A DNA stretch of 14,512 nucleotides, from positions 1 to 14,512 of the forward strand of contig SVSO01000050.1 in assembly GCA_015064195.1 (NCBI GenBank). The letters are read 5' to 3'. The stretch's first letter is position 1; every line of letters starts with the position of its first letter. Origin of the DNA: Oscillospiraceae bacterium (GTDB lineage Bacteria > Bacillota_A > Clostridia > Oscillospirales > CAG-272). The translations under genes and the position numbers were made by a program. Below the pieces are notes generated by a model, which worked only from the letters and a program-made list of their open reading frames with translations, was not told where the DNA came from and searched no databases. Of the stretch, positions 6,619-14,468 are shown piece by piece.

Positions 6619-8091
6619 TCAGAATTGGAAATAGATGAACGAGCTTGCGCCGTCGCCGGCAAGGAGAAGCATCCAAGCAGCGAGGATGGCAAAGATGTAC
6701 ACACCGCCCCGCCCCATGGCCGTCACCCGATCGCTGATAAAGCGTCCGTCGGGAAGCGGCTTTTCTTCATGGGTCACAAGTCTGTCCAGCATCACCATGG
6801 CGATCACCGAGAAAATGGATGTGAGTGCGCCGGTGAGGGTCAGTCCCATGGCCGAAAATGCTTCGGAAAGCGGCACATTCCAGCCGGTAAACAGTGTGCG
6901 AAGCAGGATCATCAGATCGCCGGCGGAGTTGGCGCGGAAGAAGATCCACGCGAAGGTGACGAGCACGAAGGTGACGATGCGCTGATAAATGCCGAAGCCC
7001 GGCGAATCGCGGTCGATCTTCAGCTTGTCCGTCAGCTTTTTGCGCAGAGGCAGGGTCAGCCCGCCGATGATCTGATAGCTGCCGTGGAGAAATCCCCAGA
7101 TAACGAACGTCCATGCCGCGCCGTGCCACAGGCCGCTGACGAGGAACACGATCATCACATTGCGCCACCGCTTGAAGGAGGAGCAGCGACTGCCGCCCAG
7201 CGGGATATAGAGATAATCCCGGAACCATGTGGACAGGCTGATGTGCCAGCGTGACCAGAATTCCTTGATGGAGCGTGCCTGATAGGGTCTGTCGAAATTC
7301 TGCATCAGATGGATGCCCATGATGCGGGCGCATCCGATGGCGATGTCGGTATAGCCGGAGAAATCGCAGTAGATCTGCACCGCGAACATACAGGATGCGA
7401 CGACAACGCCCACCGCCGTCGCCGTCTCCGGTGCATTGTACACCGCGTTGACATGGGATGCCAGCAGATCGGCCACCACGATCTTCTTGAAGAATCCCGC
7501 CAGCATCCGCTTTGCACCGGCGAGAGCATCCGCGTTGTCCCAGCGATGCTCCGCGTGAAGCTGGGGCAGGAGATTGTCCGGGCGCTCAATAGGGCCGGCG
7601 ACCAGCTGGGGGAAGAAGGACACGAACAGCGCGTAATAGCCGAAATGCGGTTCGGTTTTGATGTCGCCGCGGTAGACATCGATGGCGTAGGAAAGGGTCT
7701 GGAAGGTGTAGAAGGAGATGCCCACGGGGAGGATGAGATTCCGGATGGTCAGATCGGGCATCGCGCCGAAGAGACTGCCGAGGGACATGACGCTTCCCAC
7801 GAGGAAGTTGTAATATTTAAAGAAAACGAGCACGCCGAGGGATGTGATGAGGGTCAGGATGAGGCAGAGCCGCTTCTTCTTCATGTCGTCGGTGCGCTCG
7901 ATGATGACCGAGCAGAGCCATGAGACGACGGTGGTGAACAGGATGAGGAAGAACAGCGGCGCGCTGAACCACATATAGAAAATGTAGCTGGCCGCGAGGA
8001 GCATGATCCAGCGGAATTTGTGGGGCAGGAGGAAAAATGCCGTCAGGACGATGGGGTAAAAGATCAAAAATTCAAAGGAATTGAAGGTCAT
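6619..8091 (-). CDS. MBOAT-family O-acyltransferase (AlgI/DltB/PatA-like)
   Basis: A 490-residue polytopic membrane protein of normal length for AlgI/DltB relatives. It should accept an acyl group in the cytoplasm and pass it through the membrane to an extracytoplasmic partner. The family pattern is clear: PVGISFYTFQTLSYAIDVYRG-type segment, VAGPIERP, WHISLSTWFRDYLYIPLGG, then GLWHGAAWTFVIWGFLHG, with the conserved histidine H323 and a second histidine, H336. Hydrophobic helices cover most of the length. It starts in an ATGA overlap with the 83-residue gene upstream, with GGGAGG (8099-8104) as ribosome site, and is followed after 12 nt by an SGNH gene. No dltA- or dltC-like gene is in view, so acetyl transfer is more likely than D-alanylation, though this is inference. 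The polymer acceptor is unknown. Confidence 0.94.
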   Translation of the reverse strand: MTFNSFEFLIFYPIVLTAFFLLPHKFRWIMLLAASYIFYMWFSAPLFFLILFTTVVSWLCSVIIERTDDMKKKRLCLILTLITSLGVLVFFKYYNFLVGSVMSLGSLFGAMPDLTIRNLILPVGISFYTFQTLSYAIDVYRGDIKTEPHFGYYALFVSFFPQLVAGPIERPDNLLPQLHAEHRWDNADALAGAKRMLAGFFKKIVVADLLASHVNAVYNAPETATAVGVVVASCMFAVQIYCDFSGYTDIAIGCARIMGIHLMQNFDRPYQARSIKEFWSRWHISLSTWFRDYLYIPLGGSRCSSFKRWRNVMIVFLVSGLWHGAAWTFVIWGFLHGSYQIIGGLTLPLRKKLTDKLKIDRDSPGFGIYQRIVTFVLVTFAWIFFRANSAGDLMILLRTLFTGWNVPLSEAFSAMGLTLTGALTSIFSVIAMVMLDRLVTHEEKPLPDGRFISDRVTAMGRGGVYIFAILAAWMLLLAGDGASSFIYFQF

Positions 8092-8339
8092 TTGTTATCC
8101 TCCCGCAGATGGAATATCCAGCCTGCCGTGAGAGAAACGGCTGCCAATAAGGTGAGAAACAGCAATACATCCTCCATCCCGCCGCCCATGCAGAACTGCA
8201 GGATGATGATGCCCGCATGGATCGGAAGGGTGAAAAGTGTCAGCATTTTCGGCATTTTTTCCCACTGCGAAAGGACGCCGAGTGCCGCCGCCGCAAGATA
8301 CAGGGCGCAGATCCACGGATGCTCAAGAACAAACGTCAT
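8088..8339 (-). CDS. Small three-helix membrane protein of the MBOAT operon
   Basis: An 83-residue protein I do not recognise. It has three hydrophobic segments at about 9-25, 33-52 and 56-76, joined by short loops (QWEKMPK; MGGGMED), and a charged tail, REDNK. There is no catalytic motif and no signal peptide. The gene is real by its setting. Its ATG overlaps the TGA of the lipoprotein gene (ATGA), its own TGA overlaps the ATG of the MBOAT gene (ATGA), and a strong GGAGGGAG ribosome site lies just upstream. Translational coupling on both sides suggests a fixed ratio with the MBOAT and lipoprotein, for example as a scaffold or accessory subunit of the acyl-transfer complex. This role is inference. 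Confidence 0.8.
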   Translation of the reverse strand: MTFVLEHPWICALYLAAAALGVLSQWEKMPKMLTLFTLPIHAGIIILQFCMGGGMEDVLLFLTLLAAVSLTAGWIFHLREDNK

Positions 8340-10414
8340 TTTTCTCCCTCCGTTTCAAAGAATTTTCTAAGGTCGGCGGCCAGCAGCTTGGTGCGGGCAA
8401 TGCGTCCCTCGTCGCCGGGATGGTAGTCGGAATTGTACATCCGGTCGCCGGTCATCATGTAGTCCCAGATATGGGAGATGACGGGGATATCGACAAGCTC
8501 ACGGATACGCGCCATGAAGTTTTCACGCGCTTCCTCACTGCGGCTGTCTGTCGTCAGCGCGTTGTAGTTGAACGGCGCGAAGCTCATGACGATGCGGCAT
8601 CCCGTCTCGTCCATGATACGGTTGTACATGGTGTTCAGGTTGTCGATCCAATCCTCGTTGATCTCGTTAAAATTAATGTCCTTGCCGAAGAATTTGTTGG
8701 GGTCGCCGTTGTTGGGCATGGCGGAGATGCGGTCGCCGTATTCGTCCATGTGGGTGACGAACATATCGTAATCCTGCGCCGTCATCTTGGCCCGATAGCC
8801 GTTGAATTCGGTGAATGCATCCAGAAGCTTCACATAAAAGCCGATGTCGTCCACGTGATAGAGGAGATCGTAGCTGTGCTCGATGACCTGAAAATTCGTC
8901 CAGTGAAACTCGTTGTTGCCCATGACGCCGTCATAGCCCGTCTCCGGCGCATGGACAAGAATGTCGTCACTGTCGAGAAAATCCGCCACCGCATCCATGT
9001 AAAACGTCACCTGCGCCCGGGCAAGATGGCCGTAGTTGACCACATGATATTCGCCGCCCAGCTCTTCCTCCAGAAGCGGCGTGCGCATGGCGTAATAGGA
9101 AGACGAGCCGGAATGGATGACCATGATCCTGGCATCGGTTTTACTGAGCTGCAGGATGCGCTCCCATTTGCGGCAGAAGGATGCGTCCTCGCGGTCGGAA
9201 TAGCGGGGGAGCTGTGCCGCGATGAGCCGCAAGTTTTTCCACGCGGACAGATCGGAGAAGGAGCTGTCGCGGATCTCCATAATGGTATCGTAGAAATAGA
9301 GCGTTTCCATCGCCGCGCTGTCCGCAAATGCACCGGCTTCGATGACCTTCATGGATTTCGGCAGAACCAGCGTGGTGTAGCTGCCGTCCCTGATCGCGCC
9401 GGTCTTCACCCGAACCACCGGATTTCCGTCGATTTTTTCGGGAATGACCAGCGTTTTCTCCTTGCCCTTGTAGCCGGTGACGGCAAGACCGCCGCCCACA
9501 TTCGAGGTGGTGAACAGCGATGCGTCCGTCCATTTTTGCCAGATGCAGTAAAGCTCGGTGGAATCGCCGTCGGGCAAAAGCTTGCCGCCGCAGGGAATCG
9601 CCGTGCCGCTGCCGTCGGGCTTGGTGTTGTATTCCAGCAGAGAATAGCCGTCCCGGGCAAAATAGCCCATCTCGGGAAGCGTGTTGGGACAGCTGTACAC
9701 CGCTGTGGAAACCTCATCGTAATAAGTGTCCGAATCAAAGCCCACCACCCTGCCGCCGTTGGTGTGATAGACGATCATGTGGGTGGATTCGTTGCCCTGA
9801 ATGCCCGTGCTGCCGTAGGTTTTTGTCGGACCGGACAGGTTGTTCGCGCTCATATCGGGTGCGCTTTCCTTCTCGATCTCGCGGAAGTTGGCATAGAGGG
9901 AGCTGCGGCTTTTATTGGGAACGGTATATTCGATGCGTGTGTCGGTGGAGTAGAGTCTTCCGCCGTTTGACAGGGGAGAATCCACGCTCCAGCCCACAAA
10001 AATGCTGTCGCCCAGCGGTTCTGCGCCCGCCATGACCACCGTGCCGGGGTACAGATTGTATTCCTTGTGATCGTAATAGATGCGCCCGCTGCTGCCGGTG
10101 CGCTCCACGAAAAATTTCACCGTATTCTCGTACTTGGTGGCGGAAAGCTTGACGGTGGCGGGAAATTTCACCGCAGGCACGGTGAGCTTTCCGTCGGCGA
10201 AGCTGCCGGCGGTTGCCTCGGCAAACTGCCAGCCCTCGTCAAAGCTCACGTCAAACACCGCATTCTCGCCCGCACGGAGGGTGACAGGATTTTCGCTGAC
10301 AACCGTACAGCCCTTCCCCGTCGTCACCATGACCGTGACCGCATAGGATTCCTCGCCGCAGGACGTGATCACCGCGGCAAGCATCAACAGAATCGCAAAT
10401 AAAACCTTCTTCAT
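8336..10414 (-). CDS. Multidomain surface lipoprotein: InlB/Flg_new repeats, LRR_5 and SGNH-like domain
   Basis: A 692-residue lipoprotein, first gene of the operon. The signal peptide ends in lipobox ITSC with Cys19, so it should be lipid-anchored outside. In order it has two divergent InlB-B-type repeats (about 25-94 and 97-177), one Listeria/Bacteroides (Flg_new) repeat at about 212-292 (VYHTNGG ... GYSLLEYNTKPDGSG), a BspA-type LRR_5 region at about 307-400 (TLVIPEKIDGNPVVRV), and an SGNH-like domain at about 429-690. The SGNH blocks are HSGSSSYY (S437/S438), APET (489-492), SFAPFN and NSDYHPGDEG (D663, H665). It shares these blocks with the 472-residue protein at the operon end, but with the LRR before the catalytic domain. 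I prefer the ATG at 10414, 5 nt after GGGAG (10420-10424). An in-frame GTG at 10420 overlaps that ribosome site. Whether it adds or removes acyl groups is unknown. Confidence 0.83.
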   Translation of the reverse strand: MKKVLFAILLMLAAVITSCGEESYAVTVMVTTGKGCTVVSENPVTLRAGENAVFDVSFDEGWQFAEATAGSFADGKLTVPAVKFPATVKLSATKYENTVKFFVERTGSSGRIYYDHKEYNLYPGTVVMAGAEPLGDSIFVGWSVDSPLSNGGRLYSTDTRIEYTVPNKSRSSLYANFREIEKESAPDMSANNLSGPTKTYGSTGIQGNESTHMIVYHTNGGRVVGFDSDTYYDEVSTAVYSCPNTLPEMGYFARDGYSLLEYNTKPDGSGTAIPCGGKLLPDGDSTELYCIWQKWTDASLFTTSNVGGGLAVTGYKGKEKTLVIPEKIDGNPVVRVKTGAIRDGSYTTLVLPKSMKVIEAGAFADSAAMETLYFYDTIMEIRDSSFSDLSAWKNLRLIAAQLPRYSDREDASFCRKWERILQLSKTDARIMVIHSGSSSYYAMRTPLLEEELGGEYHVVNYGHLARAQVTFYMDAVADFLDSDDILVHAPETGYDGVMGNNEFHWTNFQVIEHSYDLLYHVDDIGFYVKLLDAFTEFNGYRAKMTAQDYDMFVTHMDEYGDRISAMPNNGDPNKFFGKDINFNEINEDWIDNLNTMYNRIMDETGCRIVMSFAPFNYNALTTDSRSEEARENFMARIRELVDIPVISHIWDYMMTGDRMYNSDYHPGDEGRIARTKLLAADLRKFFETEGEK

Positions 10415-10446
10415 ACGCACTCCCGAAATTGTGTGAATTTAGTTAT

Positions 10447-10475
10447 ATTATATCAAATTTTGCAGCAGATGTCAA
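10447..10475 (-). promoter_or_regulatory. Perfect-consensus sigma-A promoter of the MBOAT/SGNH operon
   Basis: Read on the minus strand, TTGACA (10475-10470), an exact 17-bp spacer, then TATAAT (10452-10447). Transcription should start near 10440, giving a leader of about 26 nt before the ATG at 10414. It lies just downstream of the pyr terminator. Both hexamers match consensus, which predicts strong expression unless it is repressed. Confidence 0.9.
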
Positions 10476-10495
10476 CGATTATCTGGAAAATGCGC

Positions 10496-10531
10496 AAAAA
10501 AACCGGCACTGCACAGAATGTGCAATGCCGG
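10496..10531 (-). terminator. Rho-independent terminator of the pyr operon
   Basis: On the minus strand, an imperfect hairpin between 10531 and 10503: CCGGCA pairs with TGCCGG, one A-C mismatch follows, then TGCACA pairs with TGTGCA around a short loop. Seven U residues follow directly (10502-10496). It begins 10 nt after the pyrD stop codon. Confidence 0.95.
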
Positions 10532-10541
10532 ATGCTTTCAT

Positions 10542-11459
10542 TTACCACGGTTTTACCGTTGCGGAGATGTCCGCCACGTTTTCGATGCCGTTTTCTTCCA
10601 TGTATTTCGCAATGCCGTCGATGATCTCCAGCGGCAGGGCGGGATTCGGGAACATGGCCGTTCCCACGCCGATGGCATCCGCGCCTGCGATGAGCATTTC
10701 GATGGCGTCCTCTGCGCTGGCAACACCGCCCATGCCGAGCAGCGGCAGGGATACCGCATTACGCACCTGCCAGATCATGCGCACGGCCACCGGGAATACC
10801 GCCGGGCCGGACAGTCCGCCCACGTTGTTGTGGAGGATCGGACGCTTGGTTTTGATGTCGATGCGCATTCCCAGCAGCGTATTGATGAGGGACAGCGCAT
10901 TTGCGCCGCCGGCTTCCGCCGCACGTGCCATCTCGGTGATGTCGGTGACGTTGGGCGACAGCTTGACGATGACCGGCTTCGACGAATGCTTCTTCACCTC
11001 GGAGGTGATCTCGTTGACGGTCTTCGCGTTGGTGCCGAATGCCACGCCGCCCTCCTTCACGTTGGGGCAGGAGATGTTCATCTCGATGAAATCCACGTCG
11101 GTCTCGGACAGAAGCTCCGCTACCTTGCAGTAATCGCTGATGGTGGAGCCGGAAATGTTGGCGATGACCGTTGCGCCCTCTGCCTTCAGGCGGGGCAGCT
11201 CATTGTCGATGAACGCCTGCACACCGGGATTCTGGAGGCCGATGGAATTGAGGATGCCGGCCGGAGTCTCCGCGATGCGGGGCGGCGGATTGCCGAGGCG
11301 GGGAGCAAGGGTCATGCCCTTGACGGCGATCGCACCAAGCTGAGACGGCTTGTAATAGGGCGCGTATTCCTCGCCGAAGCCGCAGGTGCCGGAAACGGTG
11401 ACGATGGGATTTTTCAGCGTCACACCGGCAAAATTAACGGATAAATCTACTTTTTTCAT
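10542..11459 (-). CDS. pyrD: Dihydroorotate dehydrogenase, class 1B catalytic subunit
   Basis: A 305-residue FMN enzyme that oxidises dihydroorotate to orotate, the fourth step of UMP synthesis. It passes electrons to the PyrK subunit and on to NAD+. The class 1 layout is evident: VSGTCGFG (23-29), VKGMT (47-50), NSIGLQNPG (71-79), and NISCPNVKEGG with Cys131 as the catalytic base, which is serine in class 2 enzymes. The FMN-phosphate region is GMGGVASAEDA (242-252) and GADAIGVGTAMF. I chose the ATG at 11459, which overlaps the pyrK stop as ATGA, with AAAGGAGAT about 11 nt upstream. A longer open frame reaching 11681 exists, but it runs antiphase through pyrK and adds no family sequence. It is the last gene of the operon before the terminator. 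Confidence 0.96.
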   Translation of the reverse strand: MKKVDLSVNFAGVTLKNPIVTVSGTCGFGEEYAPYYKPSQLGAIAVKGMTLAPRLGNPPPRIAETPAGILNSIGLQNPGVQAFIDNELPRLKAEGATVIANISGSTISDYCKVAELLSETDVDFIEMNISCPNVKEGGVAFGTNAKTVNEITSEVKKHSSKPVIVKLSPNVTDITEMARAAEAGGANALSLINTLLGMRIDIKTKRPILHNNVGGLSGPAVFPVAVRMIWQVRNAVSLPLLGMGGVASAEDAIEMLIAGADAIGVGTAMFPNPALPLEIIDGIAKYMEENGIENVADISATVKPW

Positions 11460-12232
11460 GCCCAGATGATCTCCTTTGCATCGAATACCGGGCCATCCAT
11501 GCAGACGCGCTTGTATTTTTCGCCCGTGACGCCCTGATTGTCCACGAACATGGTCTTGCACACGCAGGCGAGACAAGCGCCGACGCCGCAGCCCATGCGC
11601 TCCTCCATGGAAACCTCGCATCTCACGCCCGCTTCCATGCAGATGCCGGCCACTGCCGCCATCATGCCCTTCGGGCCGCATACATACACCACGTCGATGC
11701 CGCCGGCCGCTAACTTTTCCTTCACAAGCTCAGTGACAAAGCCTTTTCTGCCGCTCGAACCGTCGTCGGTGATAACGCTTGTCCGGATGCCGCGATTCTC
11801 AAACAGCTCCAGCGAATTGATGAGGGAAACATTCCGGAAGCCGAATGCGGCCTCGGCAGATGCACAGGCCTTGCCCACGGAAAGCAGGGGATAGATGCCG
11901 ATGCCGCCGCCGACAAGCAGTGCCTTTTCGCCCTCTTTCACGGTAAAGCCGTTGCCCAGCGGGCCGAGCAGGTCGATGTCATCCCCCGCTCTGCGGCTTG
12001 CCATGAAATCGGTGCCCTTGCCGCGCACCTCGTAGCAGATGCGCACCATGTCGCCGTCGCATTCGCAGATGGAAATGGGGCGGCGGAGAGTGGTTCCCTC
12101 ACCGCAGGCCACGTGAACGATCTGACCGGGCGTCGCGATCCTCGCGATCTCCGGGCATTCGATGGTCATATCGTACAGCTTCGCCGTCTCGATGATGCGG
12201 CGATTTTCGATGATTTTTCCGATGACTACCAT
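11456..12232 (-). CDS. pyrK: Dihydroorotate dehydrogenase, electron-transfer subunit
   Basis: A 258-residue FAD/[2Fe-2S] protein that pairs with PyrD to move electrons from dihydroorotate to NAD+. The FAD-binding signature RRPISI is at 50-55. The nucleotide-binding loop LVGGGIGIYPLL is at 106-117, and VYVCGPKGM (183-190) marks the C-terminal end of the NAD module. The iron-sulfur cluster ligands are most likely C215, C220, C223 and C244 (GCGVGACLAC, then RVC). Its length is normal for the family. Its ATG is 8 nt after the pyrF stop, and its last bases overlap the pyrD start. Coupling with pyrD fits their role as subunits of one heterotetramer. Confidence 0.96.
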   Translation of the reverse strand: MVVIGKIIENRRIIETAKLYDMTIECPEIARIATPGQIVHVACGEGTTLRRPISICECDGDMVRICYEVRGKGTDFMASRRAGDDIDLLGPLGNGFTVKEGEKALLVGGGIGIYPLLSVGKACASAEAAFGFRNVSLINSLELFENRGIRTSVITDDGSSGRKGFVTELVKEKLAAGGIDVVYVCGPKGMMAAVAGICMEAGVRCEVSMEERMGCGVGACLACVCKTMFVDNQGVTGEKYKRVCMDGPVFDAKEIIWA

Positions 12233-12240
12233 TGTTTACC

Positions 12241-13155
12241 TCACAGCACGGAGTTGATGTCGTCGCGCATGGCGATGACTGCGTCACGGGTGCAGGCCTT
12301 GAAGTTGGTGCCGTCATCGTTCGCCTTCTTGTATGCGCACATTAATGCACGGGAGCTGTTGACAATTGCGCCGGACTTGTTGGCATCGAATGCGCCCACG
12401 ATGTCGTTTGCCGCGCCGCCCTGTGCACCGTAGCCGGGGATGAGGAAGAAGGTGTGAGGCATTGCCGCGCGAAGCTCGGTCAGCTGCTTCGGATAGGTCG
12501 CGCCCACGACCGCACCGCAGGGGCTGTAGCCGGATTCGCTGATGTAAGGTGCGCCCCATTCCTCCACCTTTGCGCCCACCTTGCGGTAGAGGGTGGTGTC
12601 GCCAATCTCCAGATCCTGGAAATCGCCGGAGGATTTGTTGGAGGTCTTGACGAGGATGAACATGGATTTGTCATGCTTTGCGGCAGTGTCGATGAAGGGC
12701 TTCACGCCGTCGATGCCGAGGTAGGGATTGACGGTCACGCAGTCAACGGGGGTCGCCTTCGCCTTGCCGGTGAACAGCTGCGTCTCGCCGATGAACGCCT
12801 TGGCGTAAGCCTCGGCGGTGGAGCCGATGTCGTTGCGCTTCACGTCGAGAATGACGTAAAGGCCTGCCGCTTTTGCATATTCGATGGTCTTTTCCAGCGC
12901 GATCAGACCCTCGATGCCGTACATTTCATAGAATGCGGACTGGGGCTTGACGGCGGGGATGAGATCAGCCGCCGCGTCGATGAGGCCCTTGTTGAATTCG
13001 AGGATGGCTTCACCGGCCGCCTTGAAGGTGTCGCCGAATTCCGCAGCCGCCTTGTCGCGGATGTGGGCGGGGATGTAATCCAGCACCGGGTCAAGACCCA
13101 TGACGGTGGGATTGTTTTTCGCTTTGATTTTTTCGATTAACGGTTCAAAAGACAT
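12241..13155 (-). CDS. pyrF: Orotidine 5'-phosphate decarboxylase (PyrF type 2)
   Basis: A 304-residue TIM-barrel enzyme that makes UMP from OMP, the last step of de novo pyrimidine synthesis. The catalytic D-x-K-x-x-D motif is LDVKRNDIGST, with D104, K106 and D109. VMGLDPVLDYIP (18-29) is the N-terminal substrate-site block, PGYGAQGG (240-247) is the phosphate loop, and NSSRAL (266-271) supplies R269. The length and the DVKRND form point to the longer type 2 subfamily rather than the roughly 230-residue type 1. The ATG at 13155 lies 5 nt after the pyrC stop. Its ribosome site (AAAGGAAA) falls inside the pyrC 3' end. Confidence 0.96.
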   Translation of the reverse strand: MSFEPLIEKIKAKNNPTVMGLDPVLDYIPAHIRDKAAAEFGDTFKAAGEAILEFNKGLIDAAADLIPAVKPQSAFYEMYGIEGLIALEKTIEYAKAAGLYVILDVKRNDIGSTAEAYAKAFIGETQLFTGKAKATPVDCVTVNPYLGIDGVKPFIDTAAKHDKSMFILVKTSNKSSGDFQDLEIGDTTLYRKVGAKVEEWGAPYISESGYSPCGAVVGATYPKQLTELRAAMPHTFFLIPGYGAQGGAANDIVGAFDANKSGAIVNSSRALMCAYKKANDDGTNFKACTRDAVIAMRDDINSVL

Positions 13156-13160
13156 GATGT

Positions 13161-14468
13161 TTATTTCCTTTCCGGTTTGAATTCAAATTTTTGATTTCCC
13201 GCAACAAAAGCGGCGTCCACTCTTGCGGCGAAGGTCATGCCCACGTAGGGCGTATTGGTGGATTTTCCGCAGAGTGCGTCACGATCCACCGTGTTCTCAC
13301 AGCCCAGCGTCACCAGCGCAAAGTCCGCCGCGCTTCCCTCATCCAGACTTCCCAGCCCCATTTTGTCAAGGCCGGTGATGCGCGCCGGATTCGCCGACAT
13401 CCGCATGAGCAGCTCGGCAAAGGTGAGATGTCCCGGCACGACGAGGGCGGTATAGGATGCGATAAAGGACGTCTGCAGGCCGATGATGCCGTTCATCGCC
13501 TTGGCAATGTCGCCGCTCTTTTCCTCGGCGCTGTGGGGCGCATGGTCGGTGGAGATGCAGTCCAGCGTGCCGTCCTGCAGACCTTCGATGATGGCTTTGA
13601 TATCCGCCGATGTGCGCAGGGGCGGATTCATCTTGGCATTTGCGCCGTAGAAGATCACGTCCTCGTCCGTCAGCGTGAAATAGTGGGGGCAGGTCTCCGC
13701 CGTCACCCGCACGCCTCTTTTTTTGGCGCGGCGGATGATCTCCACGCTCTCCTTGGCGGAAACGTGGCAGATGTGCAGTCGGCATCCCGTCTCCTCCGCC
13801 ACCGTGATATCCCGCTCGATGGCCAGATATTCGGACAGGTTGGAGATGCCGCGGAGCTTCATGATGCGGGAGACCTTGCCTTCGTTGATGGCACCGCCCG
13901 CCGCCAGCGACATATCCTCGCAGTGGGACATGATGAGATAATCGTTCTTCGCCGCGATCTTCATGGCATCCCGCAGAAGCTTTGCCGTCATGACCGGCTT
14001 GCCGTCGTCGGAAAATGCCGCCGCGCCTGCACCTGCAAGGGCTTCGAGATCACAGACCTCTTCACTTGCCAGCCCCTTTGTGATGGCGGCCAGCTGGAAT
14101 ACCCGGCAGTCCGCATCCTTCGCCTTGTCGTAAATGTACGCCAGCGTCTCCGGATTGTCGCAGACCGGCTTGGTATTGGGCATGGTAAACACGGATGTGA
14201 CACCGCCTGCCGCCGCACATCGCGAACCGCTGGCGATATCCTCCTTGTATTCAAATCCCGGCTCGCGGAAATGCACGTGCAGGTCGATGAGGCCGGGGAT
14301 GATGTACTTTCCCTCGCCGTGGATCACCCGCCGCGCCTCCGCATTCCCGCCGTCACGGGGCAGGATGGCCGCGATTTTTCCGTCCTTCACCGCAACGGCG
14401 CAGGCTTCGGAAACGTCCGCCGGCAGCTTTATCCGCCGCACGTCGGTGATGAGCAGATCATATTTCAC
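13161..14468 (-). CDS. pyrC: Dihydroorotase (class I, PyrC/amidohydrolase family)
   Basis: A 435-residue zinc amidohydrolase that cyclises carbamoyl-aspartate to dihydroorotate. The metal site is complete: HVHFREPG with H64 and H66, SDDG with D154, SHCED with H182, CHVS with H235, and STDHAPHSAEEK with D308. MPNTKP (96-101) and MNPPLR (280-285) are substrate-site blocks. This is the class I type found in Bacillus and other Firmicutes, about 430 residues long. The start is a GTG at 14468, with AAGGAAG about 11 nt upstream. No in-frame ATG upstream was found in the 44 nt that remain. It is the first pyr gene visible. Whether another gene precedes it in the operon cannot be decided from this window. 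Confidence 0.95.
   Translation of the reverse strand: MKYDLLITDVRRIKLPADVSEACAVAVKDGKIAAILPRDGGNAEARRVIHGEGKYIIPGLIDLHVHFREPGFEYKEDIASGSRCAAAGGVTSVFTMPNTKPVCDNPETLAYIYDKAKDADCRVFQLAAITKGLASEEVCDLEALAGAGAAAFSDDGKPVMTAKLLRDAMKIAAKNDYLIMSHCEDMSLAAGGAINEGKVSRIMKLRGISNLSEYLAIERDITVAEETGCRLHICHVSAKESVEIIRRAKKRGVRVTAETCPHYFTLTDEDVIFYGANAKMNPPLRTSADIKAIIEGLQDGTLDCISTDHAPHSAEEKSGDIAKAMNGIIGLQTSFIASYTALVVPGHLTFAELLMRMSANPARITGLDKMGLGSLDEGSAADFALVTLGCENTVDRDALCGKSTNTPYVGMTFAARVDAAFVAGNQKFEFKPERK

Noticed and set aside
8237..9970. Open frame of 577 codons on the plus strand, opposite the lipoprotein gene
   Set aside because: It is antisense to a gene with a lipobox, repeat and SGNH motifs. It has no ribosome site, and its Val/His/Arg-rich composition is typical of shadow frames in GC-rich DNA.
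10415..10420. GTG at 10420 as the lipoprotein start
   Set aside because: It overlaps the ribosome site GGGAG. The ATG at 10414 is correctly spaced from that site and begins a normal MKK signal peptide.
11460..11681. N-terminal extension of pyrD to 11681
   Set aside because: It is read out of frame through pyrK, is rich in Arg/Gly/His, and has no pyrD-family likeness. The ATG at 11459 overlaps the pyrK stop in the usual way.
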